Assembly (NCBI GenBank): GCA_041287365.1 | Contig: JBEULL010000017.1 | Location: 62,001 to 126,000, forward strand | DNA length: 64,000 nt | Reading direction: 5' to 3' | Source: JAQVIJ01 sp041287365 | GTDB taxonomy: Bacteria > Desulfobacterota > Dissulfuribacteria > Dissulfuribacterales > DYLC01 | In this document: positions 43,534-53,121 of the stretch, piece by piece | How positions within the stretch are numbered: the first letter of the stretch is position 1 | How the letters are laid out: every line of letters begins with the position of its first letter | Translations under genes and position numbers: made by a program | The notes under the pieces: model-generated | The model's database searches: none | What the model was told of the DNA's origin: nothing | The model's input: the letters and a program-made list of their open reading frames with translations, nothing else

Positions 43534-45247
43534 GACTCATTACCTGATACAATTCTCGATATAGCATATTTTCAGACAACAACTCTGCATGAGACCCTAT
43601 GGCTACAAGGCGGCCTCTGTCCATCACGGCTATGAGGTCTGCATTTTGAATGGTGGTGAGCCTGTGAGCGATGACAATAGTGGTGCGGCCTGTCATGGCC
43701 TTGTCCAGTGCATCCTGCACCGCCTGCTCAGAGACCGTATCCAGGGCGCTGGTGGCCTCATCCAAAATGAGCAGCGGTGGGTTCTTGAGTAGTGCCCTTG
43801 CAATGGCTATGCGTTGACGCTGTCCACCGGAGAGATTCAGGCCGCGCTCTCCCAGAACGGTGTCATAGCCGTTTGGAGTCGCCAGAATGAACTCATGGGC
43901 GTTGGCCAATCGAGCTGCATTTTCGATCTCTGCCTGGGATGCGCCGGGGCGACCGGCTGCGATGTTCTCTCGAATGGTATCGCTGAACAGTATCACGTCC
44001 TGGCTCACTATTCCGATCTGTTTCCGCAAGGCGGCAACATTCAACTCCTGTATGTCATCACCGTCCCACAGGATTCTACCGGTATTGGGCGCGTAAAATC
44101 GTGGAATCAGGTCTGCTATGGTGCTTTTGCCCGCTCCGCTCGGGCCAACAATAGCGAATATAGAGCCTTTGGGAATGAAAAAACTGACATGTTGCAAAAT
44201 GTCGGCTGTGTCGGCTGCATAACGGAAGGACACATCCTGAAATTCTATGCTGGATTTGAGACCATTCACAGGCCTACCCGAAGCTGGTTCAGACCGTTGG
44301 TTAAAAAAATCGTCCAACCGTTCCAACACACCGAGGGACTCCTGAAACACGGCATAGGCCTGACCCAGCTTCTTCATCGGAGCAAATGCCATGACAATAG
44401 CAGTCAGCAGCGAAAAGAAATCACCTGAGGTCATGCTACCCTTGATCACCAGATGACTGCCGTAACCCAGAATGATGGCCACTGCTACACCTGAAATGGC
44501 TTCGTTGGTATATTTGGACCATTCGTTCAAACGCACCAGTCTGGCGTTCTGGCGATAAGATGCCTGATTTTCCTGCTGAAACTGGTTTATCTTGGCCTGT
44601 TCCATACCGAAGATCTTCACCACCTTGATGCCGCTTACGGATTCAGCCATTCTATGAGTGATACTGGACATGGTGACCTGGGCATCCCTGCGCTTCTGAC
44701 GCAGAAATCGGCCCAGCTTTTTGGTGGCAAGGGCTATGAAAGGCAGCAGAAGAAAGCTCAACACGGCCAGGTCCCATCTGCGGTACAAGGCCACACCCAA
44801 CAATACGATAAGGGATGGTATCTGACCGAGAAAGGTCTTGAAACTGTCAGAAACTATGCGACTGAGAAGTGTGATATCGTTTATGAGCCTGGAGACCATA
44901 TCGCCTGAGGAAGTGCGCGCTACAGTAGAGACTGGAAGATATAGAATGGTCTTGAAAAACGCATCTCTCATGTCTCGAATCATCTTGTATCCGGCGGTCT
45001 GCATGAGATATGTCTGCACCATGTCAGCGCCTCCCCGCAACAGGTAGAGGCATAGCACACCGATGGGCATAAACCAGATATAATCGTAACGTCTGTCCAC
45101 GAAAACATAGTCCATGGCAGGCTTGACCAGCCAGGCTATGGCCCCGTTTATGCCGGAAAGCACCAGACCACAGAGTACTGATGCCAGCACACGGGGAAAA
45201 TAGGGTCGAAGCAGGGTTGTAAGACGCCGAAAAATATTTTGTGTCAT
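43526..45247 (-). CDS. msbA: MsbA-type lipid A/lipid ABC exporter (fused permease-ATPase)
   Basis: This is a 573-residue half-transporter. Six TM helices lie at residues about 15-310, with the ABC domain at about 335-570: GPSGAGKSTIADLI (Walker A), SQDVILFSDTIREN (Q loop), LNLSGGQRQRIAIARALL (signature) and ILDEATSALD (Walker B). MsbA dimers flip lipid A-core across the inner membrane. It is coupled by ATGA to the upstream GH26 gene and overlaps the downstream heptosyltransferase. Other substrates are possible for this family, but the GT9 partner supports lipid A. Confidence 0.85.
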   Translation of the reverse strand: MTQNIFRRLTTLLRPYFPRVLASVLCGLVLSGINGAIAWLVKPAMDYVFVDRRYDYIWFMPIGVLCLYLLRGGADMVQTYLMQTAGYKMIRDMRDAFFKTILYLPVSTVARTSSGDMVSRLINDITLLSRIVSDSFKTFLGQIPSLIVLLGVALYRRWDLAVLSFLLLPFIALATKKLGRFLRQKRRDAQVTMSSITHRMAESVSGIKVVKIFGMEQAKINQFQQENQASYRQNARLVRLNEWSKYTNEAISGVAVAIILGYGSHLVIKGSMTSGDFFSLLTAIVMAFAPMKKLGQAYAVFQESLGVLERLDDFFNQRSEPASGRPVNGLKSSIEFQDVSFRYAADTADILQHVSFFIPKGSIFAIVGPSGAGKSTIADLIPRFYAPNTGRILWDGDDIQELNVAALRKQIGIVSQDVILFSDTIRENIAAGRPGASQAEIENAARLANAHEFILATPNGYDTVLGERGLNLSGGQRQRIAIARALLKNPPLLILDEATSALDTVSEQAVQDALDKAMTGRTTIVIAHRLTTIQNADLIAVMDRGRLVAIGSHAELLSENMLYRELYQVMSRE

Positions 45248-46398
45248 TTGTACTCGGGCCAGGCTATCCAGTAGGAATCGGCTACGGCTTTTCTATAGGC
45301 ATTCAGTGCCCTGGGAGAGGAGTTCACTCGCAGATTGCTGGTGCTTCCATCATGATTTTCCCAGCGTTCGTGCCAGAACACAGCGGCCTTGACGCGTTGG
45401 TACTTCGTCCTGAATGCGGTCATGGCCTCTTCTATCCAAGCCGCCTTGTCTCCTGACTCTGGAAACTCTCCTATACCCCACTCGCCGATGAGAAGCGGCT
45501 TGGTTTGACTGACGGCGCATATTTCATTATAAGCCCTGTCCATCATATCATGAAACTTGAGCCAGCCCTGGCCTGGAAACTGTTGACCATAGACACTCAA
45601 TCCCAACCAGTCCACATAATCGTCTCCGGGATAATAATTGGCGAACGAATTCCACGGCGCAGGAGGGCTGGAGCCGTTGTTCACGTGAAAACCCCAAAGT
45701 ATGTTGCTTGCACCCCTGGCCCTGACTCGATCCACTACATATCTGTAGGCTTTTTTGTAGGTCTCGGGGCCCTTGAAGCCTCTCTTCTCGCCATTGGGCG
45801 TCTTGATTACAACAGGCTGATCCGCACCATAATGGATTCCGGACCATGGAAACCAGTGGCCATTCATCTCCACGCCGAACACCACAAGGATTGGACGACC
45901 ATAGGCCTTGGCTTCGTCCGCCCACTTGTCTATATAGGCGTCCCACTTGCCAGCCAGAATGCTGGTCAGGCTGAAACCATCTGGGGGTCGCTCCTCGTCA
46001 TAAGGCTTGTTCCAGGGAGACCAAAAAAGCAGGGGTACTGCGCCGTAATTGGCTATAATCTCCAAATTTTTACGAGGGAAACTCTGCTCGCCCCAATAGC
46101 TCGAAGAGGCGATGACGGCCTGATGCTTGCCAACCATATGTTCGAAGTCCTCTATGGCCTCCAATGTAACCTGGGCCTCACACTCGCCGAAATCCACATA
46201 AGCGCCTGTATATGCCCCATTTTCAGGAAAAACGAGCCGCTTGCCCGCTGCATGGACCGACGATTCCGGCTGAGCACTTGAGACAGCATTCGCTGAAGCC
46301 GGTTTGATTTTTTCATTTTGTAAAGGGTTACAGGCGGAACAGCAGGTGAGAAAAAGTAAAAAAATGGTAAAAAATATAAAGCTATTCCTAAAATTCAT
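45244..46398 (-). CDS. GH26-like glycoside hydrolase lipoprotein
   Basis: This is a 384-residue exported protein. The signal peptide has a lipobox-like end (LTCCSAC), followed by a linker and a (beta/alpha)8 domain with GH26 features. The acid/base Glu is in VVFGVEMNGHWFPW and the nucleophile Glu in PLLIGEWGIGEFP. GH26 enzymes cleave beta-mannans or beta-1,3/1,4-glucans. Next to a polysaccharide synthase fusion, it more likely trims an exopolysaccharide made by the same operon. The start is ATG 46398, since the frame upstream of it runs through the quasi-palindrome. It ends in an ATGA overlap with the exporter gene. Confidence 0.82.
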   Translation of the reverse strand: MNFRNSFIFFTIFLLFLTCCSACNPLQNEKIKPASANAVSSAQPESSVHAAGKRLVFPENGAYTGAYVDFGECEAQVTLEAIEDFEHMVGKHQAVIASSSYWGEQSFPRKNLEIIANYGAVPLLFWSPWNKPYDEERPPDGFSLTSILAGKWDAYIDKWADEAKAYGRPILVVFGVEMNGHWFPWSGIHYGADQPVVIKTPNGEKRGFKGPETYKKAYRYVVDRVRARGASNILWGFHVNNGSSPPAPWNSFANYYPGDDYVDWLGLSVYGQQFPGQGWLKFHDMMDRAYNEICAVSQTKPLLIGEWGIGEFPESGDKAAWIEEAMTAFRTKYQRVKAAVFWHERWENHDGSTSNLRVNSSPRALNAYRKAVADSYWIAWPEYK

Positions 46399-46416
46399 CG
46401 TATTGGTTCCTTTTGT

Positions 46417-46559
46417 AGGGAAATCCCAAAAATTAGAAGTTTTGTTGAATAGCAAGGCGCGAGAAGGCGAAAAAGCGCAGCATACTCTTCGTATGTGAGC
46501 ATTTTTCGCTGACAAGCAACGCAGCTATCAGACAAAAGAACAATTTTTGGGACTTCCCT
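46417..46559. repeat. 143-bp quasi-palindromic element
   Basis: The left arm begins agggaaatcccaaaaatt (46417-46434) and its partner is aatttttgggacttccct (46542-46559), with 17 of 18 paired. Pairing continues with gaps to a central hairpin around catac tcttc gtatg (46481-46495), so nearly the whole element folds back. It fills most of the gap between the GT2 fusion stop (46613) and the GH26 start (46398). The form suggests a short non-autonomous (MITE- or REP-like) element. No target-site duplication was established, and no second copy was seen in the window. Confidence 0.75.
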
Positions 46560-46612
46560 GTAGATAGAGATTGGTCTTATGCCCTTAGAACGCATACATT
46601 GTGTTCATACCT

Positions 46613-49600
46613 TCAATTTATACCTGCGGCCCTTTCCGGCATGACTGATGCCGTACGTTCCAGTTTGCCCCAGCCCAACCACACTCCTTTCAACGCCCTT
46701 ACGATTGAACGCCAGACCACTAACGCCAGGATATATCTGTACGTGAAACGCATGGGCAACAGTATCCACAAATTCCATAAGGACTCCCTTTCCTTTTTTA
46801 TAGACATCAGCACCAGGGCTATTTCGAGCAATGTAAATGCCCCGAAATAAAAATAGATGGCGCCGTTGGCTGCGCCGAACAAGGATTTGAAAAATAAAAG
46901 GTCCAGAAATGGCCCTATGGCAGCCAAAAAGACATGATAAAACCAGATACTCGGCAGGGCGAACCAGCCAAGGGCCTTGTAGCGCATGTCAAAGAGCATA
47001 TCCCTGTGCTTCCAAAGGCACTGTAGTGTACCATAAACCCAACGGACACGTTGTTTGATCAGGGCATTCACTGTTTCAGGGGCCTCTGTCCAGGCCACTG
47101 CCGAAGATGCGTAGCGTATTCTGTAACCTACCTTGTGCAGGGCCAGCGTCAGGTCGGTATCCTCGGCCAGGGTATCCATACTGATGCCGCCCGCATGGCG
47201 CACGGCGCTCTTGCGCACGGCACACACGGCTCCGGGCACTACCGTTATGCAATTTAGGGCATCGTACGCCCGTCTATCCAGATTGAAACTGCACATATAC
47301 TCAAGTGCCTGAAATTTCGTAATCAGGTTGTTCCGATTGCCAACCCTGGCGTGACCAGACACAGCGCCGATGGATTGATCCTGCAATAGAGGCATGACGA
47401 GCCGGCTGACTGTTCGAGGCTCGAACAGGGTGTCGGCATCCAGCATGACCACCAGATCATGCCCGGCCTCCTCAAGTCCTCGTTTGATGGCCGCAGCCTT
47501 ACCCTGGTTTTTCTGAGTGATTAAACGGATAGATGGATGCAGACCTGCCAGTCGTTCCACCACCTCCGCAGTCCTGTCTGTAGAGCCGTCATTCACCACC
47601 AGAATCTCCAGACCGCCCTTATAATCAGAAGACAAAAGGGCCTTCAATGTATTGGCAATGACCTTTTCCTCGTTATAGGCTGGCAAAACCGCTGTAACCG
47701 GAGGCAGATACCCGGTGGTTTCAGTCGATGCAGGCATTTTGTAGCGCTGGGCATAAAACAAAATCATGCCTATGCGGAAGATCACCAGCAGGGTCGAAAG
47801 CACAATGAAGGCCCAGAGTAGTTCATCCATCCAGCGGTATGTGAAAAAGCCCGCTGCGCTGATGAGGCTTACCATGCCGCTTTGCTGCACCGGTGTTTCA
47901 GGCATGAGCTGAGTGTCGGGGATGTTCAGCATCTCGCTCAACGGCAAGATATCGTCGCCGCGTTTGCGCAGATATTCAATAACCAGTGGCAGGGCCTCTA
48001 TTGTCTGTTCCCTGTTGCCTCCTGCATCGTGCATGAGCACTATATTGCCCTCGCTTCTCTGCTGCCGTACACGTTTAAGTATATTGTCCACTCCAGGCCT
48101 AGCCCAATCCTCTGTGTCGATGGTATAGGCCACCGTCAGGTATCCCATGTCCTGCGCTATCTTGAACGGCCTCAACTCTGAAGCCGTATGAGGCATGCAG
48201 TCGCTGTAAGGCGGACGGAACAGAATGGTGGAATGGCCGGTAATGGTCTCTATGAGACGCTGGGAGGCATTCAACTCCAGAATAATACGCTCTTCGGAGG
48301 CGGTATACATGTCAGGATGGGTATATGAATGTATGCCGATCTCATGGCCTTCCTCCAGAATGCGCCTCAAAAGCCTAGGGTTGTCCTCCACCTTGACGCC
48401 TAAAACAAAAAATGTGGCCTTTATATTGTATTTTTTGAGGATTTCGAGGATTCGAGGCGTCCACTTGGGGTCAGGCCCGTCATCGAAGGTAATAGCCACC
48501 TGATTTGAAGAGACAGGGGCCTGATGATACAGGGTTAGATACTTGGGAATGGTCTTATAGACAGCGACAGGCTGACCATCCTTGATGAAAATCTCACGCT
48601 TACCGTCCATCTGTTCCCATTCCACGGTTAAAAACTCGCCTTTGCCCACATTTGCGACCATGTCTGCCGAAGGCAAGGATTCCATGGCGTTCAATTGAAC
48701 AGGAGTCAGTTCTTCCTCGCCTATAAGACTTATGGCCTTCCATATACCTGGGTCCTCGGCACCCAAAAATGTGATAGCCAGGCCGCCGTTCTTTAGCTTA
48801 TTTTTTACAAGTCTGGCCTGATACAGAAAAGACACTGCATCTGAAAACCAGACCTCATGTGATATCCCGTTATCTTCATAAGAAAAATGCGGTTGATAAA
48901 AGGGCGGGCCTGTTTCAAGTGTGTGTATATCCGCCTTTATGGCCCTGGCCATGGCATCCTTGAAGGTGATGAGTTGGGCCTTGTTTCCTGCATTGCGTAA
49001 GGAAATAGCGGCCCCATCAGCAGCCGACTCACTTACAGGCCAGTCATAGCCATATACTCCGAGCCCGATTATCCACTGTTCCGGTCTGCCATAGGAGGCG
49101 ACTGTCTCCGCCCAACCCTCCAACCACTGAGGCGAGGCTATGGGGCCTGGCGCGTCATTTTCCCCATTCTCATCCTGAAGCATGGCTATGAAATGGTCGG
49201 TCACATCGGAGAGCTCTTCCAGGTCGTAAGCCTTGAGTTCCAGACCCATGGGCACACACAGCCAGAGTTCCATATTCCTGCCGTGCAACGCATCGGCCAG
49301 CCCCTTGATTAATGCGGTGATGTCATTCCTTCTGGCTGAATCCAGTTGACCCCAATCCACTACAAGACCAGAGGCCCCGACTGATTCGAGCTTTTGCAGA
49401 ATCTTTGCAAAAAAATCGGCCTGATTCGTTGTATCAGCGGTTGCCAGGCCTTCAACGGCCTCAGGCTGCCAGGACTCTCCTTTCAAATTATTTAGAAGGG
49501 GCATCAGGGCCAGATTGGAATCGTGTACAACCTTCAGAAAATTCTCATCCCATTCCTCTTCCTTGAGTCGGCCTGTGGAATCCACTACAGAAAGCCATTC

Positions 49601-50014
49601 GGGGCATACATGAGTGAGTCTGCTGGCATTGCGCTTGAGCGATGCAAGGCTGTTGTGATCCCAGCCCACATAGAATCCAAGCAGAACGTTTCCGGTGGGC
49701 TTTCGATGAACCGCTTTTTTGGAATCGTATGGCTCCGGCCGCGTCTTGGGTGTCTGCTTGAATGCTGTAAAGTCCTGCCAGGTCCTTTTGCTTGCATAGA
49801 GATTGCTACGAGGAACTTGTTTTTGCTCGGCTCTAATCCTATCTTTCATCTGCAGAATGGATTGAGGCAGGTAGATGGCAGGCTTAATGAAGAGGATACG
49901 AAAAAAGATCAGCACAGCCATAGCCGCCAGGAGAGAGGCCGCAACAGTGAACAACTTGACACGCGACCAACGTTTGCCTTCGGCATCCAGAAATATAAAA
50001 CTGGTATTATTCAT
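46613..50014 (-). CDS. Three-domain polysaccharide protein: GH18-like, NodB deacetylase (CE4), GT2 synthase
   Basis: This is a 1133-residue membrane protein. TM1 is at about residues 22-45. A GH18/YdhD-like barrel at about 110-440 lacks the catalytic Glu (GLVVDWGQLD where active enzymes have DxDxE). A CE4 polysaccharide deacetylase at about 500-700 has ITFDDGPDPKW, HSYTHPD, RPPYSD and VLMHDAGG. TM2 lies near 735. A processive GT2 at about 780-1020 has VVNDGSTDR, VMLDADT, EDTDLTLAL and QRVRWVYG, and terminal TM helices follow. Together they would make and deacetylate an N-acetylhexosamine polymer, as PgaC and PgaB do separately. A GH26 lipoprotein, exporter and GT9 follow in the operon. Confidence 0.88.
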   Translation of the reverse strand: MNNTSFIFLDAEGKRWSRVKLFTVAASLLAAMAVLIFFRILFIKPAIYLPQSILQMKDRIRAEQKQVPRSNLYASKRTWQDFTAFKQTPKTRPEPYDSKKAVHRKPTGNVLLGFYVGWDHNSLASLKRNASRLTHVCPEWLSVVDSTGRLKEEEWDENFLKVVHDSNLALMPLLNNLKGESWQPEAVEGLATADTTNQADFFAKILQKLESVGASGLVVDWGQLDSARRNDITALIKGLADALHGRNMELWLCVPMGLELKAYDLEELSDVTDHFIAMLQDENGENDAPGPIASPQWLEGWAETVASYGRPEQWIIGLGVYGYDWPVSESAADGAAISLRNAGNKAQLITFKDAMARAIKADIHTLETGPPFYQPHFSYEDNGISHEVWFSDAVSFLYQARLVKNKLKNGGLAITFLGAEDPGIWKAISLIGEEELTPVQLNAMESLPSADMVANVGKGEFLTVEWEQMDGKREIFIKDGQPVAVYKTIPKYLTLYHQAPVSSNQVAITFDDGPDPKWTPRILEILKKYNIKATFFVLGVKVEDNPRLLRRILEEGHEIGIHSYTHPDMYTASEERIILELNASQRLIETITGHSTILFRPPYSDCMPHTASELRPFKIAQDMGYLTVAYTIDTEDWARPGVDNILKRVRQQRSEGNIVLMHDAGGNREQTIEALPLVIEYLRKRGDDILPLSEMLNIPDTQLMPETPVQQSGMVSLISAAGFFTYRWMDELLWAFIVLSTLLVIFRIGMILFYAQRYKMPASTETTGYLPPVTAVLPAYNEEKVIANTLKALLSSDYKGGLEILVVNDGSTDRTAEVVERLAGLHPSIRLITQKNQGKAAAIKRGLEEAGHDLVVMLDADTLFEPRTVSRLVMPLLQDQSIGAVSGHARVGNRNNLITKFQALEYMCSFNLDRRAYDALNCITVVPGAVCAVRKSAVRHAGGISMDTLAEDTDLTLALHKVGYRIRYASSAVAWTEAPETVNALIKQRVRWVYGTLQCLWKHRDMLFDMRYKALGWFALPSIWFYHVFLAAIGPFLDLLFFKSLFGAANGAIYFYFGAFTLLEIALVLMSIKKERESLWNLWILLPMRFTYRYILALVVWRSIVRALKGVWLGWGKLERTASVMPERAAGIN

Positions 50015-50229
50015 TTTATTAGTATATTAAAATTTGTTTAGAGTTCGATGTAACAAATATCTTTGCTTGCAGAAAGGAAATATTAAGCACTATCATCGAG
50101 AAAGCCCATGTCTTGCTCGATAATTCTATTGCGATGCATGGAATATGGGGTTATTTTATTTCCTCGAATCCGTATCTGATGGACGTTTAGCCAATAAATC
50201 ATTTTTAAGCAAATTCTTCCGGAGGCCCT
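50015..50229. other. Divergent intergenic region before hemL
   Basis: This 215-bp region lies between two divergent genes and so should hold promoters for both. I see an AT-rich stretch but no convincing -35/-10 pair and no strong hairpin. The hemL ribosome binding site cggagg lies 6 nt before its ATG. Confidence 0.4.
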
Positions 50230-51537
50230 ATGGAACCATATTTTCTCTCCGAACGCTATTTTGACGCAGCACAGGCTGTCATTCCAGGAGGCGTCAACAG
50301 CCCTGTCAGGGCCTGCAAATCCGTGGGCTGCAACCCTGTATTCATAGACAGGGCGGACGGCAGTATTATATACGATGTGGACGGCAATCGCTACATCGAT
50401 TATGTGTGTTCATGGGGCCCTATGATACTTGGTCACGGTCATCCGGCAGTGACCTCCGCCATAGAAGAGGCATTGAAAAACGGCACGAGCTACGGTGCAC
50501 CTACCTGGCGTGAGGTGGAATTGGCACGAAAGATCATTGACATGGTGCCGTCCATAGAGCAGGTAAGGTTGGTGAACTCCGGCACGGAGGCTACCATGAG
50601 CGCTATTCGCCTGGCCCGTGCCTATACCAATCGCAAAAAGATCATCAAGTTCGACGGGTGCTATCACGGCCATGCGGATGCATTTTTGGTGAAGGCAGGA
50701 TCAGGAGTGGTCACGCTCGGTATTCCAGGCAGCCCCGGCGTGCCTGAAGAAGTGGTGGGCAATACCATCTCCCTTCCATTCAACGACTTGGACACCCTCA
50801 AAAAGGTACTGGAACTGGAAGTGGATCAGATTGCGGCAATTATTGTGGAACCCGTGCCTGCCAATATGGGGGTTGTGCTGCCGCTGCCTGATTTTTTGCC
50901 GACACTGAGAGATTGGGCCACACAAACCGGCGCAGTGCTCATCTTCGATGAGGTGATCACAGGCTTTCGTCTGGCTTCGGGAGGGGCACAGGAATTTTAT
51001 GGTGTAATGCCTGACCTCACCTGCCTCGGCAAGATAATAGGCGGCGGTCTGCCGGTGGGTGCATATGGTGGCAGGGCTGAAATAATGCAGTATATAGCCC
51101 CTGCCGGGCCTGTGTATCAGGCAGGTACGCTTTCTGGCAATCCATTGGCCACGGCAGCCGGCCTTGCCACATTAAACGTTTTGAGCAGACCAGGAATATA
51201 TGAACTTCTGAGCAACAAAACCGCGCTCCTGACAGAGGCCCTCACGGAAGTGGCATCGGGCCTTGGCATACCTTGTCACATACAGACCATAGGTTCTATG
51301 TTTACATGTTTCTTCGGCATCACCAATCCGGTTTATAATTTCGACGAGGTCAAACAGGCAGACACAGGAATGTACGGTAGATTCTTCAGGAATATGCTGG
51401 AGGCCGGCGTATATCTGGCGCCATCCCAGTTCGAAGCGGCGTTTCTGTCGTTGGCTCACGGCATGGACGACATGGAATGGACCATAGAGGCAGCGGAAAT
51501 AACCATGAAAGAGATGGCTGAAGCGGAAACGGAATGA
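50230..51537 (+). CDS. hemL: Glutamate-1-semialdehyde 2,1-aminomutase
   Basis: This PLP enzyme makes 5-aminolevulinate by the C5 pathway, feeding heme, siroheme and corrinoids. Visible are PGGVNSPVRACKSVG near the N-terminus, VNSGTEATMSAIRLARAYT, FDGCYHGHADAFLVKAGSG, the PLP lysine in CLGKIIGGGLPVGAYGG, and GTLSGNPLATAAGLATL. It has 435 residues and a strong ribosome binding site. Siroheme for DsrAB makes the supply of this precursor relevant here. Confidence 0.97.
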   Translation: MEPYFLSERYFDAAQAVIPGGVNSPVRACKSVGCNPVFIDRADGSIIYDVDGNRYIDYVCSWGPMILGHGHPAVTSAIEEALKNGTSYGAPTWREVELARKIIDMVPSIEQVRLVNSGTEATMSAIRLARAYTNRKKIIKFDGCYHGHADAFLVKAGSGVVTLGIPGSPGVPEEVVGNTISLPFNDLDTLKKVLELEVDQIAAIIVEPVPANMGVVLPLPDFLPTLRDWATQTGAVLIFDEVITGFRLASGGAQEFYGVMPDLTCLGKIIGGGLPVGAYGGRAEIMQYIAPAGPVYQAGTLSGNPLATAAGLATLNVLSRPGIYELLSNKTALLTEALTEVASGLGIPCHIQTIGSMFTCFFGITNPVYNFDEVKQADTGMYGRFFRNMLEAGVYLAPSQFEAAFLSLAHGMDDMEWTIEAAEITMKEMAEAETE

Positions 51538-51553
51538 AGATAAAGCAATCCAT

Positions 51554-52342
51554 ATGGTAATATCCATTCTAAACAGAATCGGCGGCTGGACCATAGAAAA
51601 TCTGAACAGACGAGGGCAGGAAACCATATTTCTGTTTAACTGTCTGCTGGCGTCTATAGCACCTCCCTATAAATTCAGGGCCATTTTGCATCAGATGCTC
51701 TTCATAGGGGCGTCATCGGTGTTCGTGATCTTCTTTACCGGTGCATTTACTGGCATGGTGCTGGGATTGCAGGGCTATTACAGCCTGAGACAGTTTGGGG
51801 CCGAGGGCGCCCTCGGGTCGGCGGTAGGCCTGAGCCTCGTTAGAGAGCTGGGACCTGTGCTTACGGCCCTGATGGTAACAGGCAGGGCCGGCTCCGCAAT
51901 ATGTGCTGAAATCGGCATCATGCGTAATTCCGATCAGATCGACGCACTGGAGTGTATGGCCATAGATCCCCACAAATACATTATGTCACCCAAGTTCATA
52001 GCGGCCATTCTCTGTATTCCGCTTCTGACAAGCATCTTTGATGTGGTAGGCATCTTTGGAGGCGCCTTGGTGGGAGTGCAGCTGCTGGGCGTAAACGAAG
52101 GCGCTTACTTCCAGGGGCTTTACAAAAGTGTCGTATGGGCTGATGTCCATATGGGGATCGTGAAGTCCTTGGTCTTTGCCCTGCTGATGGTGTGGATATG
52201 CGCCTCACGAGGCTTTTTCCTGTATATGTACAAGGTTGGATTTGGATCCGAGGGTGTCAGCAGGGCCACAACCCAGGCCGTGGTGATGTCTTCGGTTACG
52301 ATTTTAGTGGCTGATTATCTCATCACATCCATTATGCTATGA
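51554..52342 (+). CDS. mlaE: Mla-type lipid ABC transporter permease
   Basis: This is a 262-residue MlaE/YrbE permease with five to six TM helices. Family blocks are FTGAFTGMVLGLQGYYSL, LVRELGPVLTALMVTGRAGSA, AEIGIMRNSDQIDALECMA and the C-terminal GVSRATTQAVVMS. It forms the membrane core of the MlaFEDB complex, which moves phospholipids between membranes. It starts 16 bp after hemL and overlaps mlaF by ATGA. Confidence 0.95.
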   Translation: MVISILNRIGGWTIENLNRRGQETIFLFNCLLASIAPPYKFRAILHQMLFIGASSVFVIFFTGAFTGMVLGLQGYYSLRQFGAEGALGSAVGLSLVRELGPVLTALMVTGRAGSAICAEIGIMRNSDQIDALECMAIDPHKYIMSPKFIAAILCIPLLTSIFDVVGIFGGALVGVQLLGVNEGAYFQGLYKSVVWADVHMGIVKSLVFALLMVWICASRGFFLYMYKVGFGSEGVSRATTQAVVMSSVTILVADYLITSIML

Positions 52343-53121
52343 CAAACGGCGCAAACGGTATTGCCATAGAGCTTAGGGGGCTCAAAAAGACCTTCGGCAA
52401 ACAGCAGGTGCTGCGCGGTGTGGACCTGACTATTCGTGAGGGTTGTACAACCGTTATCGTAGGGGCAAGCGGCCAGGGCAAATCCGTGCTCATCAAACAC
52501 ATGCTGGGGTTGCTTCGACCCGATGATGGAGAGGTTCTGATCTATGGCAAAGACCTGCTGAAAATGAACCGCAAGGCATTGAACGAAACCAGACAGAACT
52601 TCGGGGTCTTGTTTCAGGGGGCCGCTCTGTTCGATTCACTGACTGTCTATGAAAACATCGCCCTCCCCCTTCTGGAGCGCACCAAGCTGTCTTCCGATGA
52701 AATCCATCGCAGAGTGCAAGAAAAACTCGATCTCGTGGACCTGGAAGGGGTCGAAGAGAAATATCCGGCCCAGCTCAGCGGCGGCATGAAAAAACGTGTG
52801 GGCCTGGCCAGGGCATTGATTCTGGAGCCGAAGGTTATATTTTTAGACGAGCCCACTACGGGTCTGGATGTAAAGATGAGCAAGGAGATATATCGTCTTT
52901 TCGAGGCCATGCAGAAGAAACTACACCTGACTGCGGTCATTGTCAGCCACGACGCCCCCAAGATATTCAAGCTGGCGGACTATATCGCACTGATCGCTGA
53001 TGGCAAAATACAGGGCTGTGTTCCCCCTGAGGAATTTCAGCTCTCATCTAATCCGTATATCAGGAAGTTTGTGGAGAATACCATGGGTAATATATATACA
53101 GCTGGAGAGATAACTACATGA
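52339..53121 (+). CDS. mlaF: Mla-type lipid ABC transporter ATPase
   Basis: This is a 260-residue ATPase with VIVGASGQGKSVLIKHML (Walker A; Gln in the P-loop is typical of MlaF), NFGVLFQGAALFDSLTV (Q loop), QLSGGMKKRVGLARAL (signature) and VIFLDEPTTGLD (Walker B). ATGA overlaps occur with both neighbours. It powers MlaE. Confidence 0.95.
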   Translation: MTNGANGIAIELRGLKKTFGKQQVLRGVDLTIREGCTTVIVGASGQGKSVLIKHMLGLLRPDDGEVLIYGKDLLKMNRKALNETRQNFGVLFQGAALFDSLTVYENIALPLLERTKLSSDEIHRRVQEKLDLVDLEGVEEKYPAQLSGGMKKRVGLARALILEPKVIFLDEPTTGLDVKMSKEIYRLFEAMQKKLHLTAVIVSHDAPKIFKLADYIALIADGKIQGCVPPEEFQLSSNPYIRKFVENTMGNIYTAGEITT

